Below are positions 7,741 to 16,809 of a stretch of 64,000 nucleotides of DNA, in pieces. Below the pieces are notes generated by a model. It was not told where the DNA came from and did no database searches. It worked only from the letters and a program-made list of their open reading frames with translations. The DNA lies in contig NZ_AP026866.1 in assembly GCF_042849255.1 (NCBI RefSeq), positions 4,154,001-4,218,000 on the forward strand. Reading direction: 5' to 3'. A program made the translations under genes and the position numbers. Source of the DNA: Oceaniferula spumae. GTDB lineage: Bacteria > Verrucomicrobiota > Verrucomicrobiia > Verrucomicrobiales > Akkermansiaceae. Every line of letters begins with the position of its first letter. Positions within the stretch are counted from its first letter, which is position 1.

Positions 7741-8805
7741 CTAAGCCTTGCGGCGAGCCTGCACAGCTGCGGCGAATGCCTCGAACATATTCTCCGTGGT
7801 CTGCCAGCTAACACACTGGTCAGTGACCGATTGGCCGTAGGTCATGTCCGCAAGATTGTCTTTCAGCTTCTGAGCACCTTCGACGAGATTGCTTTCCACC
7901 ATCACGGAGGTGATCGCTTTGTTACCTGCGGAAATTTGATCGCAGAGTGCCTGCACAACGCCGGGCTGATTGCGGTAGTCTTTGAGGGAGTTACCGTGCG
8001 AGCAATCGACCATCACCGATTTTTCAAGTCCTGCATTTTCTAACTGAGCAGTGACATCGGCAATGCTTTCGGCATCGTAGTTAGGCCCTTTGGACGATCC
8101 GCGGAGGATGATGTGGCAGGCTTCGTTACCGGTGGTCTGCACGATGGCTGAGACCCCTTGTTTGGTAACGGATAGAAAATGGTGCGGCCTAGCAGAAGCT
8201 TGGATGGCATCGAGTGCGATCTGTATAGATCCGCCTGTGCCGTTTTTAAATCCAACCGGCATCGAGAGGCCGGAAGCGAGTTCGCGGTGGATCTGAGATT
8301 CTGTCGTGCGGGCACCAATGGCTCCCCAGCTGATCAGATCGGCATAATACTGTGGGGAAATGGTATCGAGAAATTCGGTGCCGGCGGGAACTCCCATCTC
8401 AGCCAGCTCTATCAAAAGCTCACGCGCGATGCGGAGACCACGGTTGATATCGAACGATCCGTCGAGGTGCGGGTCATTGATCAGTCCCTTCCAGCCCACG
8501 GTGGTGCGTGGCTTTTCAAAATAGACGCGCATCACGATCACCAGATCGTCCGCGTAACGGGCTGCGGTTTCCCTCAGTCGGGTGGCGTATTCGATGGCGG
8601 CTCCGGTGTCGTGGATCGAACATGGTCCGACAACGACCAGCAAACGATCGTCTTTGCCCGCTAACACGGCTTCACTTTCCTTGCGTGCATTGGACACGAC
8701 TTCGGAGGCCTTGTCCGTGATCGGCAAGTAGTAGGAAAGCACGGCAGGGGAGATCAAAGGCTTGATATCGCCGATGCGTAGGTCGTCTGTCTGGAAATCA
8801 GTCAC
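7741..8805 (-). CDS. aroF/aroG/aroH: 3-deoxy-7-phosphoheptulonate (DAHP) synthase, class I
   Basis: Condenses phosphoenolpyruvate with erythrose 4-phosphate in the first step of the shikimate pathway. At 354 residues it has the length of the E. coli AroF/G/H type, including the N-terminal arm used for feedback inhibition. Visible motifs are VVGPCSIHD (metal-binding Cys62), MRVYFEKPRTTVGWKG (substrate-binding Arg/Lys residues near 93-106), EFLDTISPQYYADLISWGAIGARTTESQ, FKNGTGG and DCSHGNS with the metal-ligand His. It is a single gene with no aromatic-pathway neighbours. Which amino acid inhibits it cannot be told by eye. Confidence 0.95.
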   Translation of the reverse strand: MTDFQTDDLRIGDIKPLISPAVLSYYLPITDKASEVVSNARKESEAVLAGKDDRLLVVVGPCSIHDTGAAIEYATRLRETAARYADDLVIVMRVYFEKPRTTVGWKGLINDPHLDGSFDINRGLRIARELLIELAEMGVPAGTEFLDTISPQYYADLISWGAIGARTTESQIHRELASGLSMPVGFKNGTGGSIQIALDAIQASARPHHFLSVTKQGVSAIVQTTGNEACHIILRGSSKGPNYDAESIADVTAQLENAGLEKSVMVDCSHGNSLKDYRNQPGVVQALCDQISAGNKAITSVMVESNLVEGAQKLKDNLADMTYGQSVTDQCVSWQTTENMFEAFAAAVQARRKA

Positions 8806-8857
8806 GCGTCAGTTCTAATTGCCCCGCACCAAATGCCAACTTTAATTTGCCACTGCG

Positions 8858-9241
8858 TCATACGTTCAGTTCATCGACTTGAGTATTCAGCGTGAGTAGA
8901 TCGTAAATGTAGCCAATGCCGAACAGTCCACCGGTCAGCAGAAAAATGAGACCCGTTCCTATTTTCCCCAGGTAAAAACGGTGAACGCCGAAAATTCCGA
9001 GGAAAACATGCAGCAGAAATGCGATCGAATAATCATATCTTCCGGCCTTAAACCTCTGGTTCGCCTCACGGTTCATGCCCGGAATCAGCACCACATCGAT
9101 CAGCCAGCCGATGCCCAATAGTCCTGCTGTTAGTGCCCAGATACAGCCGGAAATCGGTTTGCCATAATAGAACCGGTGGATGCCGATGAACCCAAAAATC
9201 CAAGTCAGGTATCCGATCAGCGTGCTGTGTGTCTCTTTCAT
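8858..9241 (-). CDS. TM2-domain membrane protein
   Basis: 127 residues with two copies of the TM2 pattern: GFIGIHRFYYGK with a helix ending GLLGIGWLIDVVLIP, and FGVHRFYLGKIGTGLIFLLTGGLFGIGYIYDLLTL. Four short membrane helices are expected. The GxHRFYxGK signature in each half is diagnostic of the family, whose role in bacteria is unknown. It stands between aroF/G/H and a PAS-AraC regulator, transcribed in the same direction as both, with gaps of 52 and 64 bases. Confidence 0.88.
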   Translation of the reverse strand: MKETHSTLIGYLTWIFGFIGIHRFYYGKPISGCIWALTAGLLGIGWLIDVVLIPGMNREANQRFKAGRYDYSIAFLLHVFLGIFGVHRFYLGKIGTGLIFLLTGGLFGIGYIYDLLTLNTQVDELNV

Positions 9242-9305
9242 GGTTCCAACATGCAGCCGGTTCCTGATTTTCTCTATTATAAATCGTCAGAGGCTTTGTA
9301 GCGCA

Positions 9306-10055
9306 TCAGGCCGAGTTCTTTTTAATCCCCATCGCCGCCCGATAGCCTCCAGGTGCCATGCCCACAGTTGCTCGGAACTGTCTGGTAAATGCCGACTGAT
9401 CGCCGTAGCCGCAGTCGAGGGCGATGTCGATGATCGGCTTGTCACTCCTTGCCAACATTCGTGCAGCATTCTCAATGCGTGTCTTGCGGATAAACTGGGA
9501 GGTGGTGACTTTGAAAACTTTCCTCATCCGGCGGTCGAGCTGAGTGAGGGTGAGGTCGGCTTGTTTGGCGAGTTCGGATGGATTCATATCCTCGGAGAAA
9601 TCGCGCTGGATATTGACCACCACCTGCGCGACGCCGGCAAAACGAAGGTCGGTATCGCTGGGTGTTAGAAGATCTCTGGAAATGGAAGCCAGCCCGATGA
9701 CCTCACCAGATTTTCCTGCCAGTGGAATTTTCGTGGCAAGATACCATCCTTCGGTGCCGCGTGGATTGAAGTTCAGTTCCAGTCGGTTCCGAATTTCCTC
9801 ACCATGTTCGATGACGCTTTTATCCTGCTCCTCATAGACGGCCGCGAGGTGAGGGGGGAAAATTTCTGAGGCTGTCTTTCCGAGGATATTATCGACGGAT
9901 GCCACCCCAAGCCTCAACGCGAAAGCAGGGTTGGCGGAAATGTAGTATCCGTCTTTGTCCTTGATGCAGAACACGATGTCCGGAACTTCGGCAAAAAGCC
10001 GCTCAGCCACCATCGGAGTGGAGAGTGATCTGAGAAATTCATCGCGTCTGCTCAT
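9306..10055 (-). CDS. PAS-AraC transcriptional regulator
   Basis: 249 residues. About 15-130 form a PAS domain (FCIKDKDGYYISANPAFA, then FPPHLAAVYEEQDKSV), and 150-245 form an AraC/XylS DNA-binding domain with two helix-turn-helix motifs ending in DCGYGDQSAFTRQFRATVGMAPGGYR. The PAS domain replaces the sugar-binding cupin of classical AraC and could sense a small molecule or redox state. The gene diverges from putA with 59 bases between starts, a layout that suggests it controls putA, but no binding site is proven. Confidence 0.88.
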   Translation of the reverse strand: MSRRDEFLRSLSTPMVAERLFAEVPDIVFCIKDKDGYYISANPAFALRLGVASVDNILGKTASEIFPPHLAAVYEEQDKSVIEHGEEIRNRLELNFNPRGTEGWYLATKIPLAGKSGEVIGLASISRDLLTPSDTDLRFAGVAQVVVNIQRDFSEDMNPSELAKQADLTLTQLDRRMRKVFKVTTSQFIRKTRIENAARMLARSDKPIIDIALDCGYGDQSAFTRQFRATVGMAPGGYRAAMGIKKNSA

Positions 10056-10114
10056 GTAGAAACAAGATAGGGTGAAAAAAGATCAAAAAGCACGCCATTT
10101 ATGCCGAGATAATC

Positions 10115-13100
10115 ATGGCGGATGTCTGTTTTGGTCAAGACGGTCAGCAAGGAAATCGCTATGATTTGGCAATGAAGATGACGAATATCCAAGCGCAGCT
10201 TTCCAAAATAAAGAACCAGCAGCTGAGCGATGAACAGCTGGCGGAACTGGCTGTGGAACTCGCCGCCGAGATCCTTACGGTGGCGAATAAGGGACAGAAA
10301 ATGTCCGAGCGATACCAAGGCTGGAAAATGGCTCGCATGATGAAGGACCCAATGGGGAAAACCCTCACTTTGGCTCTGGCCGATCAAGTTTTCCGCCCGA
10401 ACACCGATGCCCGCTCGGCCTCACAGTTCCGTTATCTCATCGAGGAATACGGCATCCCCACTTACTTGCCACTGCACGAGCAGATCGCCATGCGCGCAGG
10501 GTCCATCGCTTCCGCCGTGGCTCCGGAGATTGTCATGCCAGCGGTCACCACCAAGATGCGCTCAGAGAGCGATGGCGTGATTCTTCCCAGCGAGGACGGT
10601 CAGTTAAAGCCGCACCTGCTCAAGCGTCGCAAACAGCGCACCCGCATGAACATCAACCAGCTTGGCGAGGCAATCCTCGGTGAGGAAGAGGCCCGCCACC
10701 GCATGGATCAAGTGATCTCCAGGCTTGAGAGTCCCGACTGCGAATATATCTCCGTCAAAATCTCCGCCATCTTCAGCCAGATTAATTTGGTGGCATATGA
10801 CGCGACATTGGAAAAAATCAAAGACCGTCTGCGCCAACTTTACCGCACCGCACAGCAGCACACCTTCACGCGTGAAGACGGTTCAAAATCGCCCAAGTTC
10901 GTCAACCTCGACATGGAGGAATACCGCGATCTGCACCTAACGTGTGACGCCTTCAGAGAGGTGCTTATGGAGGAAGAGTTCATGCCGATGAAAGCTGGCA
11001 TCGTGCTCCAGGCCTACCTGCCCGATTCCTTTGAAGTTCAGAAACGCCTCACCGAGTGGGCGAGGGAACGTGTTTCCAAAGGCGGTGCACCGATCAAAAT
11101 CCGTATCGTCAAAGGTGCGAACCTTGCCATGGAACAGGTCGAAGCGAGTCTCCACGATTGGGAACAAGCCCCTTACCACACCAAGGCCGACGTCGATGCC
11201 AACTTCAAACGCATGGTTCACTACGGCTGTGAGCCAGAGAATGCCAAAGTCGTGAACCTCGGCGTGGCCAGCCACAACCTGTTCGAGATCGCCTACGCCA
11301 TGCTGCTGCGTGCCGGTCATGAGGTCGAGGAGTTCGTTGAATTCGAGATGTTAGAAGGCATGGCGAATCACCAGGCACGCGCGGTGCGCGACGCCGTCAA
11401 TGGCCTCTTACTCTACGCCCCTGTAGTAAGAAAAGAAGACTTCCACTCCGCCATTGCTTATCTTGTTAGACGACTCGATGAAAACACCTCCGAGGAAAAT
11501 TTTCTACACGATCTCTTTGGTATGAAAGTGGGCAGTGAGTCATGGAAAAAGCAAAAACAGATGTTCCTCACCGCCTGCCGCCGCCGCGACGAGGTCAGTG
11601 CGCTTCCGAATAGAAAACAAGACCGCACCACAGAAACGCACGAACTTGATTTGGAAAAACCATTCCACAACGAGGCAGATACCGATTGGTCACTGCGCCA
11701 CAACATGCGTTGGATTTTGCAGGAAATCGAAAACTTCAAGAACTCTAACATCGACACCATACCAGTCCAGATTGCTGGTGAAACCCAAGTGACCAACCAC
11801 TTGGAAATCGGTCGCGATCCCTCACGTCCGGGCGTAGAGGCTTATCAATACAGCCTCACCGATGCTGCCGGAGTGGACAAAGCCCTCCAGTGCGCGGTCG
11901 AGGCCCAGCCAGCTTGGGAGGCGAGGGGAATCGAAGAACGCAAAGTGATCTGCAAGCAAGTCGCTGTAGAGCTCGCCAAAGTCCGTGGTCACTGCATCGC
12001 CACCATGGTGTTAGATGGTGGTAAGGCGGCAGCCGAAGCTGATGCCGAGTTCAGTGAAGCTATCGACTTTGCCACCTACTACGCCGACAGCCTGAATGAC
12101 GCTGGCTTCTTTGACGGCACAACCATGAAAGCACGTGGCACCATCGTGGTCACCCCACCATGGAACTTCCCATTTGCGATTCCATGCGGAGGTATTCTCG
12201 CCGGTCTGATGGCTGGAAATACCGTCATCATCAAGCCTGCTCCGGAAACCGTGCTCACGGCTTGGGAGATGGTGAAAGTTCTTTGGTCGGCAGGCATCCC
12301 CAAGGATGTTCTGCAGTTTGTCACCTGCCCGGATAACGAAATTGGACGTGCGCTCGTTACCGATGATCGCACCTCATGTGTTATTCTAACAGGAGCCTTC
12401 GAAACCGCCCGGATGTTCCAAGGCTGGAAACCTGAGATCCGACTGCTCGCCGAAACCAGCGGTAAGAACAGCCTGATCATCACCTCAGCCGCCGATCCTG
12501 ACCAAGCGGTCAAGGACCTGGTGAAAAGTGCCTTCGGTCACGCCGGACAAAAATGCTCCGCCGCCTCACTCGCCATCATCGAAGCAGATCTCTACGACAG
12601 CCCTGCCTTCATGCGTCAGCTTCGCGATGCCGCCGCCAGTTTGAAAGTAGGTTCTTCCTGGGACCCATCATCCATCGTCACCCCAGTCATCCGCAAGCCG
12701 GATGCCAATTTGCACCGCGCACAGACCACCTGCGACGATAACGAAAGCTGGTTGTTAGAACCACAAATGATCGATGAGAATCCCTGCCTCTGGTCACCGG
12801 GAATCAAACTCGGTGTTGAGCCAGACAGCTGGTATCGCCGCACCGAATGCTTCGGCCCTGTGTTAGGCCTGATCCGAGCGAAGAATCTGGACCACGCCAT
12901 CAGCATTCAGAATGATTCAGACTTCGGACTCACCGGAGGTATTCACACATTGGATGCCCGAGAGATCGCCATCTGGCGCGACAGGGTAGAGGTGGGAAAT
13001 GCTTATATTAACCGCAGCATCACCGGTGCCATCGTGCAGCGTCAGCCCTTCGGTGGCTGGAAGAGATCTTGCTTCGGACCCGGTGCCAAAGCCGGTGGAC

Positions 13101-13747
13101 CTAACTACGTCGCTCTGATGGCACGTTGGACTCAGGACAAATTACCATCCCTCGCCGCCACGCCTCGCAAGGAAATCATCGATTTGTTAGGAGACCTAAC
13201 GGTCGCCCTACCACAGCATGCCGAGACCCTCCATGCCGCCGCAACCAGCTACGCGCACTGGTGGAATGTCGAATTTTCTCTCGAACACGATCCCAGCCAA
13301 CTGCAAGGGGAGAGCAATCACTTCCGCTACCGCCCGCACCAGCGCATTATCCTGCGTGCAGATCACTTCAGTGATCTCGCCATCGCCCAGATCGTTCTGG
13401 GGGCAGCCACCTGTGGTTCGAAGCTGGACATCAGTGTCACGGAGCGAAATGACTTCATCAAAACACTGCCATGTTCCGTGGTTGAAGAATCCGATTCAGC
13501 GCTGGCCACTCGTCTGCCCAAATGTGCAGTGCACTACAGCGCCATCCGGATGACGAACGCGAACAAGCAACTGCGCATGGCCGCAAACGAAGCCGCCGTC
13601 CGCGTGTTTACCGCTGATCCACTTGCCAATGGCCGACTCGAACTACTCACTTACCTCAGCGAGCAGTCCATCAGTGAAACCACTCACCGCTACGGCAACA
13701 TCATCCCAAAAGCTGCGGATCTGCTGCATGTTGGAGTGGATAAGTAA
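10115..13747 (+). CDS. putA: Bifunctional proline dehydrogenase / L-glutamate-gamma-semialdehyde dehydrogenase (long PutA)
   Basis: Oxidises proline to glutamate in two steps on one polypeptide of up to 1210 residues. The flavin-dependent proline dehydrogenase barrel spans about 150-490 (YISVKISAIFSQI, VNLDMEEYRDLHLT, IRIVKGANLAMEQ). The aldehyde dehydrogenase spans about 560-1010, with VTPPWNFPFAIPCGG, catalytic Glu780 in LLAETSGKNS and catalytic Cys814 in GHAGQKCSAAS. A further 200 residues match the C-terminal domain of long PutAs (SNHFRYRPHQRIILRA). There is no ribbon-helix-helix at the N-terminus, so this PutA should not act as its own repressor; the divergent PAS-AraC gene may take that part. 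ATG 10172 is an alternative start; neither has a Shine-Dalgarno. Confidence 0.95.
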   Translation: MADVCFGQDGQQGNRYDLAMKMTNIQAQLSKIKNQQLSDEQLAELAVELAAEILTVANKGQKMSERYQGWKMARMMKDPMGKTLTLALADQVFRPNTDARSASQFRYLIEEYGIPTYLPLHEQIAMRAGSIASAVAPEIVMPAVTTKMRSESDGVILPSEDGQLKPHLLKRRKQRTRMNINQLGEAILGEEEARHRMDQVISRLESPDCEYISVKISAIFSQINLVAYDATLEKIKDRLRQLYRTAQQHTFTREDGSKSPKFVNLDMEEYRDLHLTCDAFREVLMEEEFMPMKAGIVLQAYLPDSFEVQKRLTEWARERVSKGGAPIKIRIVKGANLAMEQVEASLHDWEQAPYHTKADVDANFKRMVHYGCEPENAKVVNLGVASHNLFEIAYAMLLRAGHEVEEFVEFEMLEGMANHQARAVRDAVNGLLLYAPVVRKEDFHSAIAYLVRRLDENTSEENFLHDLFGMKVGSESWKKQKQMFLTACRRRDEVSALPNRKQDRTTETHELDLEKPFHNEADTDWSLRHNMRWILQEIENFKNSNIDTIPVQIAGETQVTNHLEIGRDPSRPGVEAYQYSLTDAAGVDKALQCAVEAQPAWEARGIEERKVICKQVAVELAKVRGHCIATMVLDGGKAAAEADAEFSEAIDFATYYADSLNDAGFFDGTTMKARGTIVVTPPWNFPFAIPCGGILAGLMAGNTVIIKPAPETVLTAWEMVKVLWSAGIPKDVLQFVTCPDNEIGRALVTDDRTSCVILTGAFETARMFQGWKPEIRLLAETSGKNSLIITSAADPDQAVKDLVKSAFGHAGQKCSAASLAIIEADLYDSPAFMRQLRDAAASLKVGSSWDPSSIVTPVIRKPDANLHRAQTTCDDNESWLLEPQMIDENPCLWSPGIKLGVEPDSWYRRTECFGPVLGLIRAKNLDHAISIQNDSDFGLTGGIHTLDAREIAIWRDRVEVGNAYINRSITGAIVQRQPFGGWKRSCFGPGAKAGGPNYVALMARWTQDKLPSLAATPRKEIIDLLGDLTVALPQHAETLHAAATSYAHWWNVEFSLEHDPSQLQGESNHFRYRPHQRIILRADHFSDLAIAQIVLGAATCGSKLDISVTERNDFIKTLPCSVVEESDSALATRLPKCAVHYSAIRMTNANKQLRMAANEAAVRVFTADPLANGRLELLTYLSEQSISETTHRYGNIIPKAADLLHVGVDK

Positions 13748-13826
13748 CTCAGTCTTGGTTCTTTTTTTAGTTATGATGTCTTAATGAGATGGCTGGGAAG
13801 GCCTGTAAAATATACATTGTTTAGTA

Positions 13827-13856
13827 TTGTCAGCCCCCTATCAGTTAGGGTATTTA
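13827..13856 (+). promoter_or_regulatory. Likely promoter of the 13956 outer-membrane gene, with palindromic spacer
   Basis: TTGTCA (13827-13832) and TATTTA (13851-13856) are spaced by 18 bases and lie about 100 bases before the ATG. The spacer contains an inverted repeat CCCTA-N5-TAGGG (13836-13850), a position where a repressor could block RNA polymerase. Read by eye only. Confidence 0.45.
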
Positions 13857-13955
13857 GCCTTCCGTGAACCAAACTCATCATAATCATGAATGAGGTGGGG
13901 ATCGTTAACCAGAAAACCAAAACACCCCCTAACAACCAAACAACCAGACTGAAAC

Positions 13956-14720
13956 ATGAAAAAAACAATCATCGCCGCAGCTTCTATTGTTGCGCTTTCC
14001 GCTCCAGCCTACGCCGAGCTTGAGGGGAACCTCAGCCTCACCTATCAAAGCCAATACAGTTACCGTGGCGCAAACGGAATCCTTGAAGATGCCGCCGGGT
14101 TATTTGGTGCAGACACTGAAGACGTGTTTGACACTGAGCTTAACCTTTCATGGAAACTGAACGATCAGTGGAGCTTGATAGCAGGCGGAAACGTCAACAC
14201 CTTGACTGATACCAGCATCGATCACGATCGCTACCGCGGTGGTGTTCGTTACAGCACAGAGTGCTACACTCTTGAACTTGGTTACCAGAGCCAGAACTTC
14301 CGTACTGTGCTTGGAAACATCGACACTGATGAGATTTATCTCAGCGTTGGTGCCAAGTGCCCACTAACAGGTGCTGATCTTAACCTCTTCGTAGCACACG
14401 ACATCGATCTTCTTGATGGAACCTATGTCGAGCTGAGCGGCCACAAGTCTTGGGAAGTTTGTGATAAGACAAGCGTCGGTGTTACCGTCGGTGTTTCTTA
14501 CTCATTTGACTACTGGGACAATGTCATCGGCACCGGTAACGACTGGAACAACGCTTACATCACCCTCTCTCTGGCCTACAATGCCACTGAGAACCTGACT
14601 GTAACTCCTTACGTTACCTACAGCCAAGGTTTTGACGCTCTTGATGCCTCAGGTCTGCCAGGTAACCTTGAGGAAGACGATGAACTGACCTTCGGTGTGA
14701 AAGCATCTGTGAAGTTCTAA
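13956..14720 (+). CDS. Outer-membrane beta-barrel protein (TIGR02001/Gcw_chp-like)
   Basis: 254 residues: signal peptide ending APAYA, then alternating amphipathic strands with a C-terminal phenylalanine (VKASVKF), the BAM recognition signature of a beta-barrel. The opening LEGNLSLTYQSQYSYRGA resembles the start of the uncharacterised Gcw_chp family (SQYVSRGV-type motif). Barrel strands recur as GGVRYS, YTLELGYQSQNF, ITLSLAYNATENLTVTPYVTYSQGF. It is preceded by a good promoter with a long leader and followed by a strong terminator, so it is transcribed alone and probably abundantly. Function unknown; could be a small porin. Confidence 0.8.
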   Translation: MKKTIIAAASIVALSAPAYAELEGNLSLTYQSQYSYRGANGILEDAAGLFGADTEDVFDTELNLSWKLNDQWSLIAGGNVNTLTDTSIDHDRYRGGVRYSTECYTLELGYQSQNFRTVLGNIDTDEIYLSVGAKCPLTGADLNLFVAHDIDLLDGTYVELSGHKSWEVCDKTSVGVTVGVSYSFDYWDNVIGTGNDWNNAYITLSLAYNATENLTVTPYVTYSQGFDALDASGLPGNLEEDDELTFGVKASVKF

Positions 14721-14748
14721 TCGTCAGATTAAAATCATATCTATTGTT

Positions 14749-14782
14749 GCCCGGCACGTTCTGCGTGTCGGGCATTTTTTTT
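14749..14782 (+). terminator. Strong intrinsic terminator
   Basis: GCCCGGCACG, a short TTCTG loop region, then CGTGTCGGGC (one G-T pair) followed by A and eight T residues. It closes the 13956 gene and lies 15 bases before the end of the convergent tamA-like gene. Confidence 0.9.
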
Positions 14783-14796
14783 AGTCTTCCAATATG

Positions 14797-16809
14797 TTAG
14801 AAACTGGTGCCAATGGTGAAGTGGAAGGTGCCATTGGGCTCTCCCTCTCTTTGGTTCAAGTTATGTCCATACTCTAAGCGAACAGCACCGATGGGGAGGT
14901 CAACTCGGATACCGGCACCGATGGCGTAGCTAGGGTCACTGAAGCTTCCCCAGTCGCCCACGTCGCTGTATACCTGACCCATATCAAAGAACAGTACGCC
15001 TTTGATAGGATCCTTGATCGGACGGATGTATTCGAGACTGGCATTCCAGTAGGCCTGGCCACCAAGAGGATCGTCAGAGAGCGAGCGGGGGCCAAGTTGG
15101 CGTTGTTCAAAGCTACGCACGGAATCTGAACCACCGCTGAAGAGCCGGAGATCGATGGGAAGCTTCTCCACATCAGCGGGCTTGATCGCACCGGTGCTGA
15201 AGCGGGTGACAAAGAAATTCTTCTCCCCTAACACAAAGCGATAGGAACCATCAAAAACGGTTTTCAAGTATGTGGTGGACTCTCCACCGGTGATGCTGCC
15301 GAACTCAAGAATTCCCCTTGCGTAGAAACCCGAGCTAGGCAGGAGGGGATCGTCTCTGAAATCGACAGTTTGTTCAAATCCGAGGCGTGTGTTCAGATAG
15401 CCATCAGGTCCTAACTCTTGCTCGGTCAGTGAACTGGTGGATGTTCCGACACTTGAAGTTCCCAAGAAGAGGCGGCTGCTGTAATGATCGTGATACTTTG
15501 CCAACAAGCTGGCTTCGACACCTGCCTCGGATTTGTCATAGCCGTCATAGAGTCGTTGCAGCAGGAATCCGCGCAATGTCAGCTGAATGGGTTCTCCCGC
15601 GAAATGAGGCTCGGTAATACTGAGCTCGCCTAGGAAACCGCGGCCGCTGTATTCTCCGCGCGCGTTGAGCTTGAGGAGGTTTCCTCTCAGGTTCAGGTCT
15701 GTGTATGACATCCCCAGGATGCCGCCTTCGAAGGAACCGAGCCCGATGTAGCTTTTCAATGCTTTGGCCTCTGCTTCTGTAACATCAATCTGAAGGTCTA
15801 ACATGCCGCCTGGCACTGGCACCGGGCTGAGGGTGGCACTGCGGAAGGCACCGGATGCTAACAGATTACTCAGCGCTTTATCCGCTGCGTTCCTGTCAAA
15901 GTGGATGTCTTTGAGTCCATCAAAGTATCGGCGGATACGTTTGGTCTTGGTGTATTTATTCCCGCGCACCACGATGTCATCCACCGTGTATCGTATCCCT
16001 CGGTTAATCTCAAAAATGAGCGTGGTGACGCCCCCAACATGTTTGGCATCCACAAAGATTTGAGCAAAATGATAACCCTTCTCGCGGTAGTAATTTTCCA
16101 CGATGGAGTTGATCTTGGTCATATTGCCACTGTCCGCCGTTTCACCAATAAACGGTTGCACATCCGGGAGGATTTCGGCGAGGTCTTCGGCTGGCATGCC
16201 ATTGAATGAGGGGCGCGCCAGTTTGAATTTAGCCCTCGCTGATAGGTTGAGCTGGATGTTGACCTGCTTGCTGACGCGATCGTATTTTTCATTGGCGACC
16301 GATACACTAGCCTGCCAGTAACCTTGTGACTTCAGAAAATTCTGCACATTGGAGGCCCCCTTCAGACTGTATTCTTCAATGAACGGAGCTTTGTCTGCCG
16401 CCACTAATTCAGTTTCTATCAGCGGCTGTAGGAAATACTGCCGTAGTTGCTCTCCGGTCAACGGCCCCATGCGATTGGCTTTTATCTCTCCGTATTTGTA
16501 GCGGACTCCAGGCCGGGCATTGATCTCGATGACGTTGCCTCCCGGTAGTTTCCAGTCGACCTCCGCATCCGCATGTCCGGCGCGGATCAGCAGACGCTTG
16601 AAGAAAAATGCGGCGTCGTCCGCACGCCAGCTGGAAGCCTCCCGTTGCTTGATAAAGTCCAGTCTTGGGCGCACTTTGGCCACGAGTTCCTCGCGTTTAT
16701 CCAGAGGGATGCCATTGATGCGGATCTCAGCACCACTGACTTTCATTCCGGGTAGGAATGAAAGTGGCGCGGTCAAGGCTAACAGCAGCCATGGTTTCGG
16801 AAGATGCAT
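14797..16809 (-). CDS. tamA: TamA/BamA-family outer-membrane assembly protein
   Basis: 670 residues with a signal peptide, three POTRA-like periplasmic repeats (about 25-300; ATG start MHLPKP) and a 16-strand-type Omp85 barrel ending in FHFTIGTSF with the C-terminal Phe. Barrel motifs include GLGSFEGGILGMSYTDLNLRG, RLGFEQTVDFRDDPLLPSSG (the family VDTRDxPxxPTxG site) and FSGGSDSVRSFEQRQLGP (VRGY-like lock motif in loop 6). It begins directly after the tamB stop with no gap. With TamB it forms a complex moving proteins or phospholipid to the outer membrane. BamA is excluded by the TamB partner and only three POTRAs. Confidence 0.85.
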   Translation of the reverse strand: MHLPKPWLLLALTAPLSFLPGMKVSGAEIRINGIPLDKREELVAKVRPRLDFIKQREASSWRADDAAFFFKRLLIRAGHADAEVDWKLPGGNVIEINARPGVRYKYGEIKANRMGPLTGEQLRQYFLQPLIETELVAADKAPFIEEYSLKGASNVQNFLKSQGYWQASVSVANEKYDRVSKQVNIQLNLSARAKFKLARPSFNGMPAEDLAEILPDVQPFIGETADSGNMTKINSIVENYYREKGYHFAQIFVDAKHVGGVTTLIFEINRGIRYTVDDIVVRGNKYTKTKRIRRYFDGLKDIHFDRNAADKALSNLLASGAFRSATLSPVPVPGGMLDLQIDVTEAEAKALKSYIGLGSFEGGILGMSYTDLNLRGNLLKLNARGEYSGRGFLGELSITEPHFAGEPIQLTLRGFLLQRLYDGYDKSEAGVEASLLAKYHDHYSSRLFLGTSSVGTSTSSLTEQELGPDGYLNTRLGFEQTVDFRDDPLLPSSGFYARGILEFGSITGGESTTYLKTVFDGSYRFVLGEKNFFVTRFSTGAIKPADVEKLPIDLRLFSGGSDSVRSFEQRQLGPRSLSDDPLGGQAYWNASLEYIRPIKDPIKGVLFFDMGQVYSDVGDWGSFSDPSYAIGAGIRVDLPIGAVRLEYGHNLNQREGEPNGTFHFTIGTSF

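Noticed and set aside
10115..13747. Possible over-use of GTTAG/CTAAC
   Set aside because: By hand I count 11 in putA (about 6 expected from base composition) and 9 in 50001-54000 (about 7 expected). The excess is small and partly follows from TTA-G codon pairs, so I do not claim an uptake or Chi-like motif.
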